This document shows, piece by piece, positions 44,737 to 53,819 of a stretch of 64,000 nt of DNA. Position 1 is the first letter of the stretch. Each line of letters starts with the position of its first letter. A model generated the notes under the pieces. The model was not told the origin of the DNA, made no database searches, and was given only the letters and a program-made list of their open reading frames with translations. The translations under genes were made by a program, and so were the position numbers. The stretch is from Pseudocalidococcus azoricus BACA0444. GTDB taxonomy: Bacteria > Cyanobacteriota > Cyanobacteriia > Thermosynechococcales > Thermosynechococcaceae. The stretch is taken from assembly GCF_031729055.1 (NCBI RefSeq), contig NZ_JAVMIP010000003.1, positions 124,001-188,000 of the forward strand, given 5' to 3'.

Positions 44737-46407
44737 CTAAGTAGAAGAGTTAGATGTAGTTGATGCTTGATACTCCCGCCCAAGGGTATCTGATTCAATT
44801 TGCCCGTAGTCTAATTTAATAATCCGGTCGGCAACTTTGAAATAGCGATCATCATGGCTAATGGCAAAGATAGTTTTTCCCCGTTGTTGCAGGGTCGGCA
44901 GCATTTGAGTGTAGAAGAAATCTCGGAAAATCGGATCTTGATCAGCAGCCCACTCATCAAAAAGATAAATGGGGCGGTTTTCTAGGTAGGCCGTTAATAG
45001 CCCAAGGCGTTTCCGCTCCCCCTGGGATAAATTAGTTGTGGATAGCCGATCCCCTTGAATCGCCACTTTATGGGCCAGCCGCAGCAGTTTGATATAATCC
45101 TCGGCCTGGGTCAAATTGTTTTTAGTTTCAATTCCTAAAAGCCGGTCAAACAAAAAGAAATCAGAAAAGACGGTTGCAAAATGCTGGCGATACCATTCCT
45201 GTAAATCGGGAGTAATTACTTGTCCATCTAGACGAATTTCGCCCCCTTCCGGATCGTAAAGGCCAGTAATAATTTTCGCTAAGGTTGATTTACCACTGCC
45301 ATTGCCACCGACAATAAAAATTAACTCCCCGGCCTGGAATTTCAAATTTAAGGGGCCTAAGGTAAACGTAAAGGGATTATCTGGACTGCCGCTTTGATAG
45401 GTATGGCGAATGTTAATCAGTTCTAGGGTTTGCCAGGCCCCCAAAGGCGGTAATTCTGTTTCTGAAGTTGTCCTTGAAATATCCTCATTGAGGGTTAACT
45501 GTAAGGATTCAACTTTGGCTAAGGCAACACTGGCCCGACTCAGGATCGGGATGGCTTCAATGACGTGCTGCATCGGTAACATTAAATAAATAATCGTCAA
45601 AACATAGCCAGACATCACTGGCCCACTCACCCCCAGCAAATTGGGCAAGGTAAAAAGAAAAAAGCCAATGGTGACAAACAAGAGCAACTGCCCCCAACTG
45701 GCCGCAATCGCAAAAACTGTTAAACCAATTTGATTCTGTTTACGGGCTTCAGCAACAGTCGGTTGAAATTCTTCGGTGATAAAGGCCTGGCGGCGTTCCC
45801 GATTGAGCTTGAGTTCCTTATTGCCCTCGGTTAAAGCCCGAAAATGTTGAAACAGTCGATCCTGCTGTACCCTGGCTGCTGTTAAAAATCGCCCTGCCTT
45901 CCCCGCCAAAAAGAGATAACTCCCTGTGCCAAAGCCAATTAAAACAATCAAAATAAAAAATAGGGGAACGGAGAGCCAGGCCATGTAAAGTAAACAGCCC
46001 AGCACAATCGCAATCGCATTAAATAAATTAGGTAAGACCGAAAACGACCGGGCCACAGCTTCCACATCGTCCGTTAAGGTGGCTAAGAGTTGGGCATTGC
46101 CGAGGGCTTCCAATTGGCGCAGGGGTGAGGCTAAAATTCGGCTCCCTAAAACCAACCGCATCTCAGAAACAGCCTGTTGCGCGGCCTGGACGAGGAGAAC
46201 TTGAGACGCAAAATGGGTGAAAAGCAGCAGAATCCCTAAGATCGTAAATCCCCAGGGCAAAAGAGACTGCAAATTGGTCAAGTTATTGAGAGCCGCATTG
46301 ATCAACGCAATTAACCCGGCCGTACTCGCCCCATTCAATAACCCCGCCAGGCCGGCCCCCGCCACTGTTCGCCATGCTGACCGAAGAAGTAAATAAAACA
46401 ACTGCAC
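44737..46407 (-). CDS. Cyclic-peptide-type ABC exporter (fused membrane and ATPase domains)
   Basis: A 556-aa half-transporter. An N-terminal six-helix domain (GLLNGASTAGLIALINAAL onward) is fused to an ATPase with Walker A VGGNGSGKSTLAKIITGL, signature NLSQGERKRLGLLTAYL and Walker B IYLFDEWAADQDP. The layout and DEWAADQDP motif match the SyrD/PvdE-type cyclic peptide export family. No peptide synthetase or siderophore genes are close, so the cargo is unknown. It converges on dnaG with 4 bp between stops. Confidence 0.88.
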   Translation of the reverse strand: MQLFYLLLRSAWRTVAGAGLAGLLNGASTAGLIALINAALNNLTNLQSLLPWGFTILGILLLFTHFASQVLLVQAAQQAVSEMRLVLGSRILASPLRQLEALGNAQLLATLTDDVEAVARSFSVLPNLFNAIAIVLGCLLYMAWLSVPLFFILIVLIGFGTGSYLFLAGKAGRFLTAARVQQDRLFQHFRALTEGNKELKLNRERRQAFITEEFQPTVAEARKQNQIGLTVFAIAASWGQLLLFVTIGFFLFTLPNLLGVSGPVMSGYVLTIIYLMLPMQHVIEAIPILSRASVALAKVESLQLTLNEDISRTTSETELPPLGAWQTLELINIRHTYQSGSPDNPFTFTLGPLNLKFQAGELIFIVGGNGSGKSTLAKIITGLYDPEGGEIRLDGQVITPDLQEWYRQHFATVFSDFFLFDRLLGIETKNNLTQAEDYIKLLRLAHKVAIQGDRLSTTNLSQGERKRLGLLTAYLENRPIYLFDEWAADQDPIFRDFFYTQMLPTLQQRGKTIFAISHDDRYFKVADRIIKLDYGQIESDTLGREYQASTTSNSST

Positions 46408-46416
46408 TCGGCCTGT

Positions 46417-46557
46417 TTACCTCAAACTTAAATGAATTTTGATTGCCTGTCCAATTCTCGCCATATCCGATTCAGCTAGACAACCCATAAAGCTACCTAT
46501 CCGTAACTTACTGGCTGTTGTTAACTGATCTATCATTGCCTTATTTGGTTTAAATAT
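46417..46557 (-). pseudogene. Truncated MazF/PemK-type toxin remnant
   Basis: Directly after the antitoxin stop, in another frame, about 46 residues are open: IFKPNKAMIDQLTTASKLRI, then GSFMGCLAESDMARIGQAIK and a short tail. This matches the C-terminal third of MazF/PemK toxins, where a ..DQL.T..K.R.G...G.L...M..V..A... pattern is usual. The first two thirds, including the catalytic arginine loop, are absent. It looks like a deletion relic, leaving the antitoxin behind. Confidence 0.65.
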
Positions 46558-46765
46558 CCCCAATGGTGGCCTCAGCCCATGCCAAAGCCTCAGCTTCCCG
46601 CTCCTGATCGGCTGCCATTTGACGATAACCCTCATCTAAATCAACATCCATGATCTGGGGTCGAATTAAGTTCTCAATCAATTGACTAATGGTCTCAGTT
46701 CCAACTAAGCAACTCAGTTTGTTATATATCTCTTCATCTAGAGTAATTTTCAGCTCTTTTTGCAT
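46550..46765 (-). CDS. Antitoxin-like protein (CopG/MazE-type partner of the truncated toxin)
   Basis: A 71-aa acidic protein: KELKITLDEEIYNKLSCLVG begins like a ribbon-helix-helix DNA-binding segment, and LIENLIRPQIMDVDLDEGY continues into an acidic tail (QMAADQEREAEALAWAEA) of the type that wraps a toxin. Such proteins precede PemK/MazF genes in cyanobacteria. Its end touches the toxin remnant. It may be orphaned. Confidence 0.75.
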   Translation of the reverse strand: MQKELKITLDEEIYNKLSCLVGTETISQLIENLIRPQIMDVDLDEGYRQMAADQEREAEALAWAEATIGDI

Positions 46766-46869
46766 TCCTTTACCTCCAATATCTCTGGCGTTAACTTAAA
46801 AATCTTGACTTATATCAATAATTCTACAAGTTATAAAATTTTGAAGACTGAGGTGAAAGTCTGCTAGTT

Positions 46870-47061
46870 TTAAGGCTCATCATCTACTTTTGGTAAGAAA
46901 TCAGGGCGTTCTTTATCTTCCCACCCGGCCGGACGTTTTGAGTTATACCAGGCCACGGAACCTAAACTGACAGCAGCAATAAACCCTAACGCTAAGACAG
47001 CGTAAAACGGCCCTAAGCCTTCAAAAACTGCTGCTAAACCTGCCAATGGGCCAATTAACAT
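46870..47061 (-). CDS. psb35: Photosystem II assembly protein Psb35-like
   Basis: A 63-aa protein with one transmembrane helix (YAVLALGFIAAVSLGSVAWY) followed by NSKRPAGWEDKERPDFLPKV. The pattern of a helix with a WYNSKRP-GWE-KERPDF-PKV tail matches, from memory, the small cyanobacterial Psb35 protein that helps stabilise CP47 and PSII intermediates. It sits in the thylakoid membrane. It has no obvious operon partner. Confidence 0.72.
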   Translation of the reverse strand: MLIGPLAGLAAVFEGLGPFYAVLALGFIAAVSLGSVAWYNSKRPAGWEDKERPDFLPKVDDEP

Positions 47062-47149
47062 AGCGAGACACCTTGAACGGAATCAAAAAATTACGCATGA
47101 TTTAAGCCTGATCTTACGGCCGAACGTCCCCGCCTGGGCCTGGGGTTAA

Positions 47150-47851
47150 CTAAATCCGCTGGAGAATATTTAGTCCGTGAGTATCGGTGCCACAGGTTTC
47201 TAAGAGGCCAAAGCGTTGAGCAAAACCGCCAACTAAATCCATTGTCTCTGATGTCGGAGTCCAAGGGCGCGGGTTTCCATAGGCATAGTAGGTTTCTACC
47301 CCGGCGATACCCAGTTTTGCTGCTGCCGGAATCAGTTCAGTGGCCGGACGTTTATAGCGGGCGGGATGGGCTAAAACTGTAATGGCTCCGGCCTGGTGGA
47401 GTTGCTGGATCACCCTTTGGGCAGTGGCGGCGGTTCCAGTTGGGGCTGTGCCTTGGAGATAGGGGGCCAGGCCGGGGTGATGGGGGTTAAAACCATAGCC
47501 GAGAATATGGACTTCCACATCCAATAAAGTCGCTGTAATTTCAATGCCGGGCCAAAGCCTTGGCTTACAGGGAAAGTCCAGTTGACTCAGCCAGGCCTGG
47601 GCCGCAAAATAGCCTTCAACTGAATGATGATCTGTGATCGCAAAGTCAATCAGACCAACATCTAATGCTTGATCAACTAAAGTTTCTGGGCTAAGTTGGC
47701 CATCCGAAGCCGTGGTGTGGAGGTGAAAGTTGTAGAGATGGGGACAATTCTGGGCATTGATCCGGCGAAATACGGCCACCAAGTCAGCAGGAAGTTGGTC
47801 TAAACGTCCGGTATCATCAGAACCAACAGCAGTGGCCAAAGTCATAGGCAT
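47150..47851 (-). CDS. PHP-domain phosphoesterase (TrpH/RNase AM-like)
   Basis: A 233-aa metal-dependent phosphoesterase of the PHP family. Metal-binding motifs are FHLHTTASDGQLSPETLVD, FAITDHHSVEGY, PGIEITATLLDVEVHILGYG, VLAHPARY and, at the C-terminus, CGTDTHG. Members act on short oligonucleotides or the 5' ends of RNAs (TrpH/YciV type). It is monocistronic, on the minus strand, about 160 bp from the psb32 gene end. Confidence 0.9.
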   Translation of the reverse strand: MPMTLATAVGSDDTGRLDQLPADLVAVFRRINAQNCPHLYNFHLHTTASDGQLSPETLVDQALDVGLIDFAITDHHSVEGYFAAQAWLSQLDFPCKPRLWPGIEITATLLDVEVHILGYGFNPHHPGLAPYLQGTAPTGTAATAQRVIQQLHQAGAITVLAHPARYKRPATELIPAAAKLGIAGVETYYAYGNPRPWTPTSETMDLVGGFAQRFGLLETCGTDTHGLNILQRI

Positions 47852-48016
47852 TACGAATTATTACAATTCATCTATCCTCAGTATAAACTTTGGTAACAAG
47901 AGTTGTCTGTCAGCAAAAATACTTAATTCTGATGGCTCATCCCACTTCTTTAAATCAATTGAATTTCTGGACTGAGTTAAGCGCAGTGGTGGAGAATCGC
48001 CAGCCCCCGGTTTAAG

Positions 48017-48868
48017 TTAGGTTTCTGAGGGAGTTGAAGGTGTTGGAGTTGGGACAAGAAAGGCGATTAAAGCCCCAGCCATAAAGCCAGCAATATTACG
48101 GAAAATGGGAACCCATTCGCTTGTTCTCACTAAAACCGGCCCCAGGCCAAAGGCCAAGAACAACATCCCCCAAAGGGGTGAAAACAACAAAATCCATTTC
48201 CAGGCCACGACTTGATTTTCTTGACGGGGACGGGCCGCAAAGCCAAAAATTACCCCACCCAAACCAGAGGTAATTAGGGTTAATATCCACTGCTCAGACG
48301 GTAAACCAGGAACCGCTCGACAGCCCCCCTTAACTAAGCAATTTTCAATCGCCTGGAGGGACTGGATAATGGCCTGGTCTTCACCATTTTCCCGGACAAA
48401 ATATTGATTGCCAAAGCGGGTTTGCAGTTCAACCCAAAAGGTGCGTTGTAAGACTCGGTAAGCATCATCGCCAACATTAAAATTGAGAATATTTCCGCCC
48501 CGAGAGTCAGCCACTAATAAAATGCTGTGATCGTCCAGTTCCCAAAAGTCTTTCACCGCCAGGCCGGGGGTGCGATCATATTGCGTTAAGACCCGTAATT
48601 TCCAACCCGTATCTGCCTCAAACTGCTCCAGTTGAATCCCTAATTTTTCCTGCTGCACGGGGGTTAAGACCTTGGCAAGATCTACAATGGTTGTGGGCTG
48701 GGCCGGTAAAAGTTCTGGATTGTTAAAGGCCCAAGCCGGGGTGGTCAGGCCCAAAATTAAGCCGCAACTCAGCGCCAGCCCCCAAGCCACAATCCCCACC
48801 TGTCGCCCCCAACCCCCGAGTCTCACCGTTCTTAGCCCAGAGATTGTGGCGTGAATGAGTTGCAGCAT
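48017..48868 (-). CDS. psb32: TPM-domain protein, Psb32-like (photosystem II repair)
   Basis: A 283-aa exported membrane protein. The signal peptide (GIVAWGLALSCGLILGLTTP, then AWAF) leads into a TPM domain (VDLAKVLTPVQQEKLGIQLE through SILLVADSRGGNILNFNVGD and the YRVLQRTFW segment). Two C-terminal helices follow near residues 200-265. This arrangement is that of Psb32, which protects PSII from photodamage and speeds its repair. The gene symbol rests on domain layout, not alignment. Confidence 0.75.
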   Translation of the reverse strand: MLQLIHATISGLRTVRLGGWGRQVGIVAWGLALSCGLILGLTTPAWAFNNPELLPAQPTTIVDLAKVLTPVQQEKLGIQLEQFEADTGWKLRVLTQYDRTPGLAVKDFWELDDHSILLVADSRGGNILNFNVGDDAYRVLQRTFWVELQTRFGNQYFVRENGEDQAIIQSLQAIENCLVKGGCRAVPGLPSEQWILTLITSGLGGVIFGFAARPRQENQVVAWKWILLFSPLWGMLFLAFGLGPVLVRTSEWVPIFRNIAGFMAGALIAFLVPTPTPSTPSET

Positions 48869-49074
48869 AGAGATTTATTAATAGTTTTCTTTACATATCT
48901 TAAGCTTATGGTAACGATTAGCGGTCTTTCCGGCAATGATCCCCAAGTTTTAAGGGACAGATTCGCAACGAAGCTAAAGTCCTGGCCTGATCCCGCCGAC
49001 TTCTCAGGTAATTCTCAGAAATCAAACCTAGAATACAGCCCTAAAATACACATAGCCAGATTGAGACGTTCACA

Positions 49075-49800
49075 ATGCTGCTAAACCTTGCCGATATTCT
49101 CCTGTTAATCCACCCCATTTTGGCCTGTACCTTTATCTTTCCGGTGATTGGTATTGTTGGCTACCTGGCCTGGCAAACACGACAACGGCGGCTCTCTGCT
49201 CCGGGGGAAACCAAAGGGAAAATTTCACCCCAAGTTGGTCGGGAACACGTGGCCATTGGGAATTTATTGGCGGCAGGAGTGGTGGGGATTACCCTTGTGG
49301 CCCTGGCCTATGGAGTCACCTATGGCTATCAAGGATTTTTGGATCAGGCCAAGGATGGCAAACTTAGCACCGTGCAAGTGGGGTTTGTGGTTGTGATGTT
49401 TATTCTGACAATCATTTCCTTTGGGATCTTGATGCGGACTCGTTCTAAGCTCTGGCGAGGTATCTTTGCTACGTTAGCGGGCCTGGGCATTGGGGTTTTA
49501 GGTTGGCAGCCGGGGATTTTCCATCGCAATGATGAGTGGTACGTCTCCCATTACTATTTTGGAATTGTCGCCAGTTGGTTGATGATCTTTGCTGCGGCCA
49601 TTGTTCAGGATATTTACCAGAGTAAGAAATGGCGGCGGGTGCATATCATTTTGAACTCCCTAGCCCTGATTTTGTTTATTCTTCAAGGGGTAACTGGGAC
49701 GCGGGATTTATTGGAGTTGCCTTTGAGTTGGCAAGAATCTGTCGTTTATAGCTGTAACTTTGACCCCAAATCCCCAGAGTTTAAGACCTGTCCTAAGTAG
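49075..49800 (+). CDS. DUF4079 family membrane protein
   Basis: A 241-aa integral membrane protein with about six helices. DILLLIHPILACTFIFPVIG at the start, HVAIGNLLAAGVVGITLVAL and the C-terminal helical pairs with HRNDEWYVSHYYFG and RRVHIILNSLALILFILQGV resemble cyanobacterial DUF4079 proteins. The regular spacing of histidines in the helices suggests a cytochrome b561-like or ferric-reductase-like fold; that is inference. It is transcribed together with nothing obvious. Confidence 0.8.
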   Translation: MLLNLADILLLIHPILACTFIFPVIGIVGYLAWQTRQRRLSAPGETKGKISPQVGREHVAIGNLLAAGVVGITLVALAYGVTYGYQGFLDQAKDGKLSTVQVGFVVVMFILTIISFGILMRTRSKLWRGIFATLAGLGIGVLGWQPGIFHRNDEWYVSHYYFGIVASWLMIFAAAIVQDIYQSKKWRRVHIILNSLALILFILQGVTGTRDLLELPLSWQESVVYSCNFDPKSPEFKTCPK

Positions 49801-49897
49801 TCTCTGCCGAAAAACTCAGCCCCGGCCAGCCTTAGTCTCCCAGGGGGGCGGCGGAATGAATTAAGGTGGCAGATGAGCCTTTTGGGTAGCTGACCGG

Positions 49898-51016
49898 ATG
49901 ATGAAATTGAGTCAAGGGGTGATGTTTGTTTTGTTGGGCCTGGCCTGGGGCTGGCTTGGGAATCTACGAGTTATTGGACAAGAAAATGTCCTACCAGTGG
50001 GAGTCGGAGCGCGAGTAACAAAGGACTTGGCCCGGCAGTTAAAGGTGTCTCCCCAAAGCCTGAAGATTCTGACCGCGACTCCCCAAACCTGGCCCGATAC
50101 CTGTTTAGGCATCCCCAAAGCCACTCCCCAGGCTTGTCAGCCATTGATGGTGGTGGGTTGGCGCGTCAGTGTGAGTGATGGGCAAAAGCAATGGTTTTAT
50201 CGCACTAATGATTCTGGGCAGTTAATCGTCCTGGAAAATCTCCAGTCTCCAGTCCCCCTGTTACCCCAGGCCACGGCCAATGTGATTTTGGCTCAAGCGG
50301 CAACCGACTTTAATCAAGATCCTGCAACCCTGGTGATTACCGCTGCTACCCCAAAAATTTGGTCAGATGGTTGCCTGGGCCTGGGGGGCTTGAATTTGCT
50401 CTGTGCCGAAACCCTAACTCCGGGCTGGGAAGTAGCAGTGCAAAGTCGTCTGGAAACAGTTCCCCAACGCTGGCTCTATCGGACAAACCAGGCCGGGACG
50501 GTCATTCGTTGGGACGCGGCCGGCAGTCAGGTGATTGGGCAATTAGTACAACCTCCGAGCAAAATTGATCCCGCCGATTTACCCCCTCCATTAACCGAGT
50601 CGCAATTATTTAGAGTCATCAGAACTGGGGGAATTAGTGACCGACAAACCGTGACTTGGCTGCTCGCCGATGGGCAAATTCGCCAGGAAAGCACCGATCC
50701 CCAAGGACGAACCCAAACCAAGCAACTCCAGCAAATCTCCCCGGAACAAATCGCCCTTTGGCAAGAACTCCTCCGTCAACGCCGCTTCAATCGCTTTCAT
50801 ACCTATAAATTTCCGCCCCCACCCGATGCCCAAGCCTTTATGACCATCTTTCTCTCTAACTCCCAGTCCACCACTGAATTTACGGATCTGGATCAATACA
50901 GACTCCCCAGTGATTTGTTGTCCATTCTCCAGGCCTGGGAAACCTTAGTCAGTAAAGGTCGCTTACCTGCTGCGGTCTTGCCCGATGCCCCTTTACCCAA
51001 TCCGGCGAATCGTTAA
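49898..51016 (+). CDS. Exported protein with two cysteine-containing repeat domains
   Basis: A 372-aa exported protein: a signal peptide (MFVLLGLAWGWLGNLRVIGQ) is followed by two homologous domains at about residues 35-105 and 125-200. Each has the pattern TP..W.D.CLG......C....TPGW.V.V and ..WLYRTN..G (PQTWPDTCLGIP and PKIWSDGCLGLG). Each holds two cysteines that could form a disulfide. The C-terminal part (TYKFPPPPDAQAFMTIFLSN) may be another small domain. Such repeats are common in cyanobacterial secreted proteins of unknown role. Confidence 0.75.
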   Translation: MMKLSQGVMFVLLGLAWGWLGNLRVIGQENVLPVGVGARVTKDLARQLKVSPQSLKILTATPQTWPDTCLGIPKATPQACQPLMVVGWRVSVSDGQKQWFYRTNDSGQLIVLENLQSPVPLLPQATANVILAQAATDFNQDPATLVITAATPKIWSDGCLGLGGLNLLCAETLTPGWEVAVQSRLETVPQRWLYRTNQAGTVIRWDAAGSQVIGQLVQPPSKIDPADLPPPLTESQLFRVIRTGGISDRQTVTWLLADGQIRQESTDPQGRTQTKQLQQISPEQIALWQELLRQRRFNRFHTYKFPPPPDAQAFMTIFLSNSQSTTEFTDLDQYRLPSDLLSILQAWETLVSKGRLPAAVLPDAPLPNPANR

Positions 51017-51031
51017 TTGATCTCGATTTGT

Positions 51032-52786
51032 TCAGTTTTGAGGCGGCTTAAAAAAGATCCCAATCCCATTGGCGACCCGCGTTGTGGTGACGGAATGGCG
51101 ATCAATTAACCGGCCGCCCAGGTAAAGATTGGTTGAACTACCCCCATCTAGGTTCAGGGCCTGGGTTGCGCCGAGTTGTTGGAGAATTGTTGCCCATTCC
51201 GGTAATGTCGGGCCAGATCCCCCGAGACGATTATGGGTGGTGACTAAGCGAATTTTGCCATCGGGCATTTGAATCATGGCACTCCGGGGAGCAGACTGAG
51301 CATCCAGGCCCCGCCCAAACTGTTCAATCGCGGCATCAAGGACAATTTTCCCGTTATCAATCAACAATGGCCCTGCGCCAAGAATGTTGGGAAACCCATC
51401 AAAGTCACTCGGGAGGGGAGTTGTTTGCAGTTCCACCGTTTGGCCTGGGGTTAAGCTGTCTGGAATCGCCCCCGTCCCGCGCCACACCAATAAATAGCCA
51501 TCGGGGGGAATCACCCAGGCCTGGCCGCCCGCAAGTTGACGATTGGTAATTTGGTTATTTTGGACAGTGAAAATGGTTTCGGTGCTGGTTTGGGCAGAAT
51601 AGCGCGGCCCCCAAGCCGTGGTGTAAATTGCCAGGCCGGGTTGTAAAAAGCCACTATTCAAATCCGTCAGATTCAGCCTCTGCCCACTCCCCAGGATTAA
51701 GGTTTGGCGCAAAGCTAAGCGGCCGACTTTGATTTGTCCCTGGTCTGTCCAGCCAATCGCCCCCCGATTCAGAATTGGCCCCGAAATCCATTGCCCCTGA
51801 CTCCGGATCGCCCCTAACGGCATTTGTTTATCGCGATTAAAAAATCCGCCATTGATCGCCCCGGCCACCTGCCAGCGTTGGGCCAATTCCGGTAAGGGTT
51901 GGATACCGATTAGGGTATTGGGGCTTGGCCAAATGGGTTGCAAACTTAAGTTGGGTTGTTTGGGATCAAAAATCAGCGAGCTGAGGGGAAATTGGCCACT
52001 GCGGAGGGAAATAGTTTCTTCTTGCCAGGCCAGGCCGGGGGCCCATTGAATCGTGCGCGAGGGTGGGGGATCGCGGCGAAAATCTACGACAATCCGGGGC
52101 GGGTTAACCAGCATCGAAACTTGGGGGCGGGTCGTGCCAGGTAATGCCGTTTCCCAGATCGTTCGGGTTGGGGCGGTGGTGACTTTGATGTTGGGAATGG
52201 GTTCGGCGGGGCCTTGACTAGCTTCTACGGTGAGGGCAAATTCCCTAGGGGTCAGGCCGGTGCGACTGTTGGTGAGACGGCTAATTTGCCAGGGGGTCGG
52301 CCGGCTGAGATCAATCACCCAGCGCGTTCCCCAAGGTTGCTGTCCCTGGCGAAATCCTAAAACCTGGGCCGGGGGCGTGGTAATTTGCAGTGTCTCCCCT
52401 TGGGGTTGGACTTGCCAGGCCTGCTGTTGAGCAATTGCCGCAATATCGAGATAACGGAACATCCCATTGGGACTCCAACGCGCGCTCAGGGCCTGGGAAC
52501 TGCCATTAAACCACTCCACAGGTTGAACTTGGGGATTGCTGGTGCTGAGAAGATTAAACCCAAAGCGATTGGCCAGGCCAGCATCACTAATCCCTAAGGT
52601 TGGTTGTCCCTGAGCATTAACCCCTTGACTCCAGGCCATGACATAATCCCGACCATTGAGAGTCACTTTGGTCCCGGCTGTGGGCGGACTTAACTGGGCC
52701 GTTGCTAATCCTGCCGCCAAACCCAAACCCAGGCCCAGGGAAACAGCCACTGAAACATAAGCAGGCCAAGGTTTTTGTGTAAGCAT
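51032..52786 (-). CDS. Phosphodiester glycosidase family exported protein
   Basis: A 584-aa protein with an N-terminal signal (PWPAYVSVAVSLGLGLGLAA). The C-terminal 300 residues are a NAGPA/phosphodiester glycosidase domain: INGGFFNRDKQMPLGAIRSQ, AGPLLIDNGKIVLD and QALNLDGGSSTNLYLGGRLI. An upstream region (about 100-250) with YLDIAAIAQQQAWQVQPQGE and SRPTPWQISRLTNSRTG may be an AMIN- or copper amine oxidase-like beta domain. It is probably periplasmic and acts on polysaccharide or glycan phosphodiesters. Confidence 0.85.
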   Translation of the reverse strand: MLTQKPWPAYVSVAVSLGLGLGLAAGLATAQLSPPTAGTKVTLNGRDYVMAWSQGVNAQGQPTLGISDAGLANRFGFNLLSTSNPQVQPVEWFNGSSQALSARWSPNGMFRYLDIAAIAQQQAWQVQPQGETLQITTPPAQVLGFRQGQQPWGTRWVIDLSRPTPWQISRLTNSRTGLTPREFALTVEASQGPAEPIPNIKVTTAPTRTIWETALPGTTRPQVSMLVNPPRIVVDFRRDPPPSRTIQWAPGLAWQEETISLRSGQFPLSSLIFDPKQPNLSLQPIWPSPNTLIGIQPLPELAQRWQVAGAINGGFFNRDKQMPLGAIRSQGQWISGPILNRGAIGWTDQGQIKVGRLALRQTLILGSGQRLNLTDLNSGFLQPGLAIYTTAWGPRYSAQTSTETIFTVQNNQITNRQLAGGQAWVIPPDGYLLVWRGTGAIPDSLTPGQTVELQTTPLPSDFDGFPNILGAGPLLIDNGKIVLDAAIEQFGRGLDAQSAPRSAMIQMPDGKIRLVTTHNRLGGSGPTLPEWATILQQLGATQALNLDGGSSTNLYLGGRLIDRHSVTTTRVANGIGIFFKPPQN

Positions 52787-52922
52787 AGGGCATCTCTAAC
52801 AGTCTTTTTGCATCTTAACTGAACCTTGTCAACCAGAGTTTGTTGATTGAACACCAGCTTCCTGATTTGAGCACTGCTGTTTCTGGTGCGATTGTAAAAT
52901 AGTTGTATTTAACATTTTGGCC

Positions 52923-53273
52923 CTACAAGGGTAGATAAGCAATTCGATTGATCCAATCTGTCGGTTTTGACTTTTGCCATATTTGAATGAGTCCATCAAT
53001 TGCGGCACTGATCGGCATACTTTGTAGGACGATAATTACACCTGAACTTTGATCATTCATCAGAAACTTGGCGAAATGAACTGGCATCGTCCGTTGGTCA
53101 TGGGAGATCAAAACTCGATTTTCATCGGCGGCTAATCTTAGAACTTCAAAATCACTTAAACCCTCTAGCTTGCCCATGATTGCTGTTTGAAAATCTATCG
53201 TTGGCTCAGCCCTTAAAACACCGGTTACAATTCCATAATTCAAGTCTGCATCCGCTTGAAATTTAAGTTTCAT
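52923..53273 (-). CDS. DUF5615 PIN-like toxin protein
   Basis: A 116-aa protein resembling DUF5615 PIN-like (Mut7-C-type) RNases. KLKFQADADLNYGIVTGVLR, then LSDFEVLRLAADENRVLIS and HDQRTMPVHF carry the acidic residues (D7, D9 and the later D in HD) expected for a PIN fold. Its start overlaps the end of the DUF433-type gene by 4 bp, which defines a two-gene toxin-antitoxin operon. The toxin is probably an RNase. Confidence 0.82.
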   Translation of the reverse strand: MKLKFQADADLNYGIVTGVLRAEPTIDFQTAIMGKLEGLSDFEVLRLAADENRVLISHDQRTMPVHFAKFLMNDQSSGVIIVLQSMPISAAIDGLIQIWQKSKPTDWINRIAYLPL

Positions 53274-53593
53274 CCTTCGGGGGCCGGGGTACTAGATATT
53301 TGCTGGTACAGTTCAGCATTAGTGTCCCTGGCTTGTTTCTGTAATTGCTGGAAGATCTCGATTCCTTCATCTAAGTAAGCATCAATAATTTCTTGATTAC
53401 CCAGATAAAATGCAATAGAGCCATACACTTCTTCTAAGCTTAACGTTGGCAAAGCTGCAACAATACTTTCCGGTGATGCTCCTTGGCGAAATAGATAAAC
53501 GATGGAGTCTAGAGAAACCCTCTTTCCTTGAATTTGATAACAACCTGCATTTTTGCTAATGTATTGTTTAGATTTTGTTACTGCCTGAGTCAT
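53270..53593 (-). CDS. DUF433-type antitoxin
   Basis: A 107-aa protein of the DUF433 family: CYQIQGKRVSLDSIVYLFRQ, GASPESIVAALPTLSLEEVY and GSIAFYLGNQEIIDAYL are the conserved helix-turn-helix-like segments. Such proteins pair with DUF5615 RNases in cyanobacteria. The gene comes first, as is typical for antitoxins, with 4-bp overlap to the toxin. The pair is intact. Confidence 0.85.
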   Translation of the reverse strand: MTQAVTKSKQYISKNAGCYQIQGKRVSLDSIVYLFRQGASPESIVAALPTLSLEEVYGSIAFYLGNQEIIDAYLDEGIEIFQQLQKQARDTNAELYQQISSTPAPEG

Positions 53594-53819
53594 TGGAAAT
53601 TTGAAAAAATATGTTTACAAACTTATTCTAATATAGATTAAATTATATGGCAGTGACTCAATCTTTTCAAGTTGATGTAGTCTATTAGCCAGCCTAGGGA
53701 TTTGCAAGGTATTATCAAGGCCCTAATGCTTTCCTAATTCATCCCCAACCTGAAATGAATCAGGCGATGGAGTGATAGATTTATAGAAATGAAAGCCAAA
53801 TGTCAAGGATTATTGCCCT

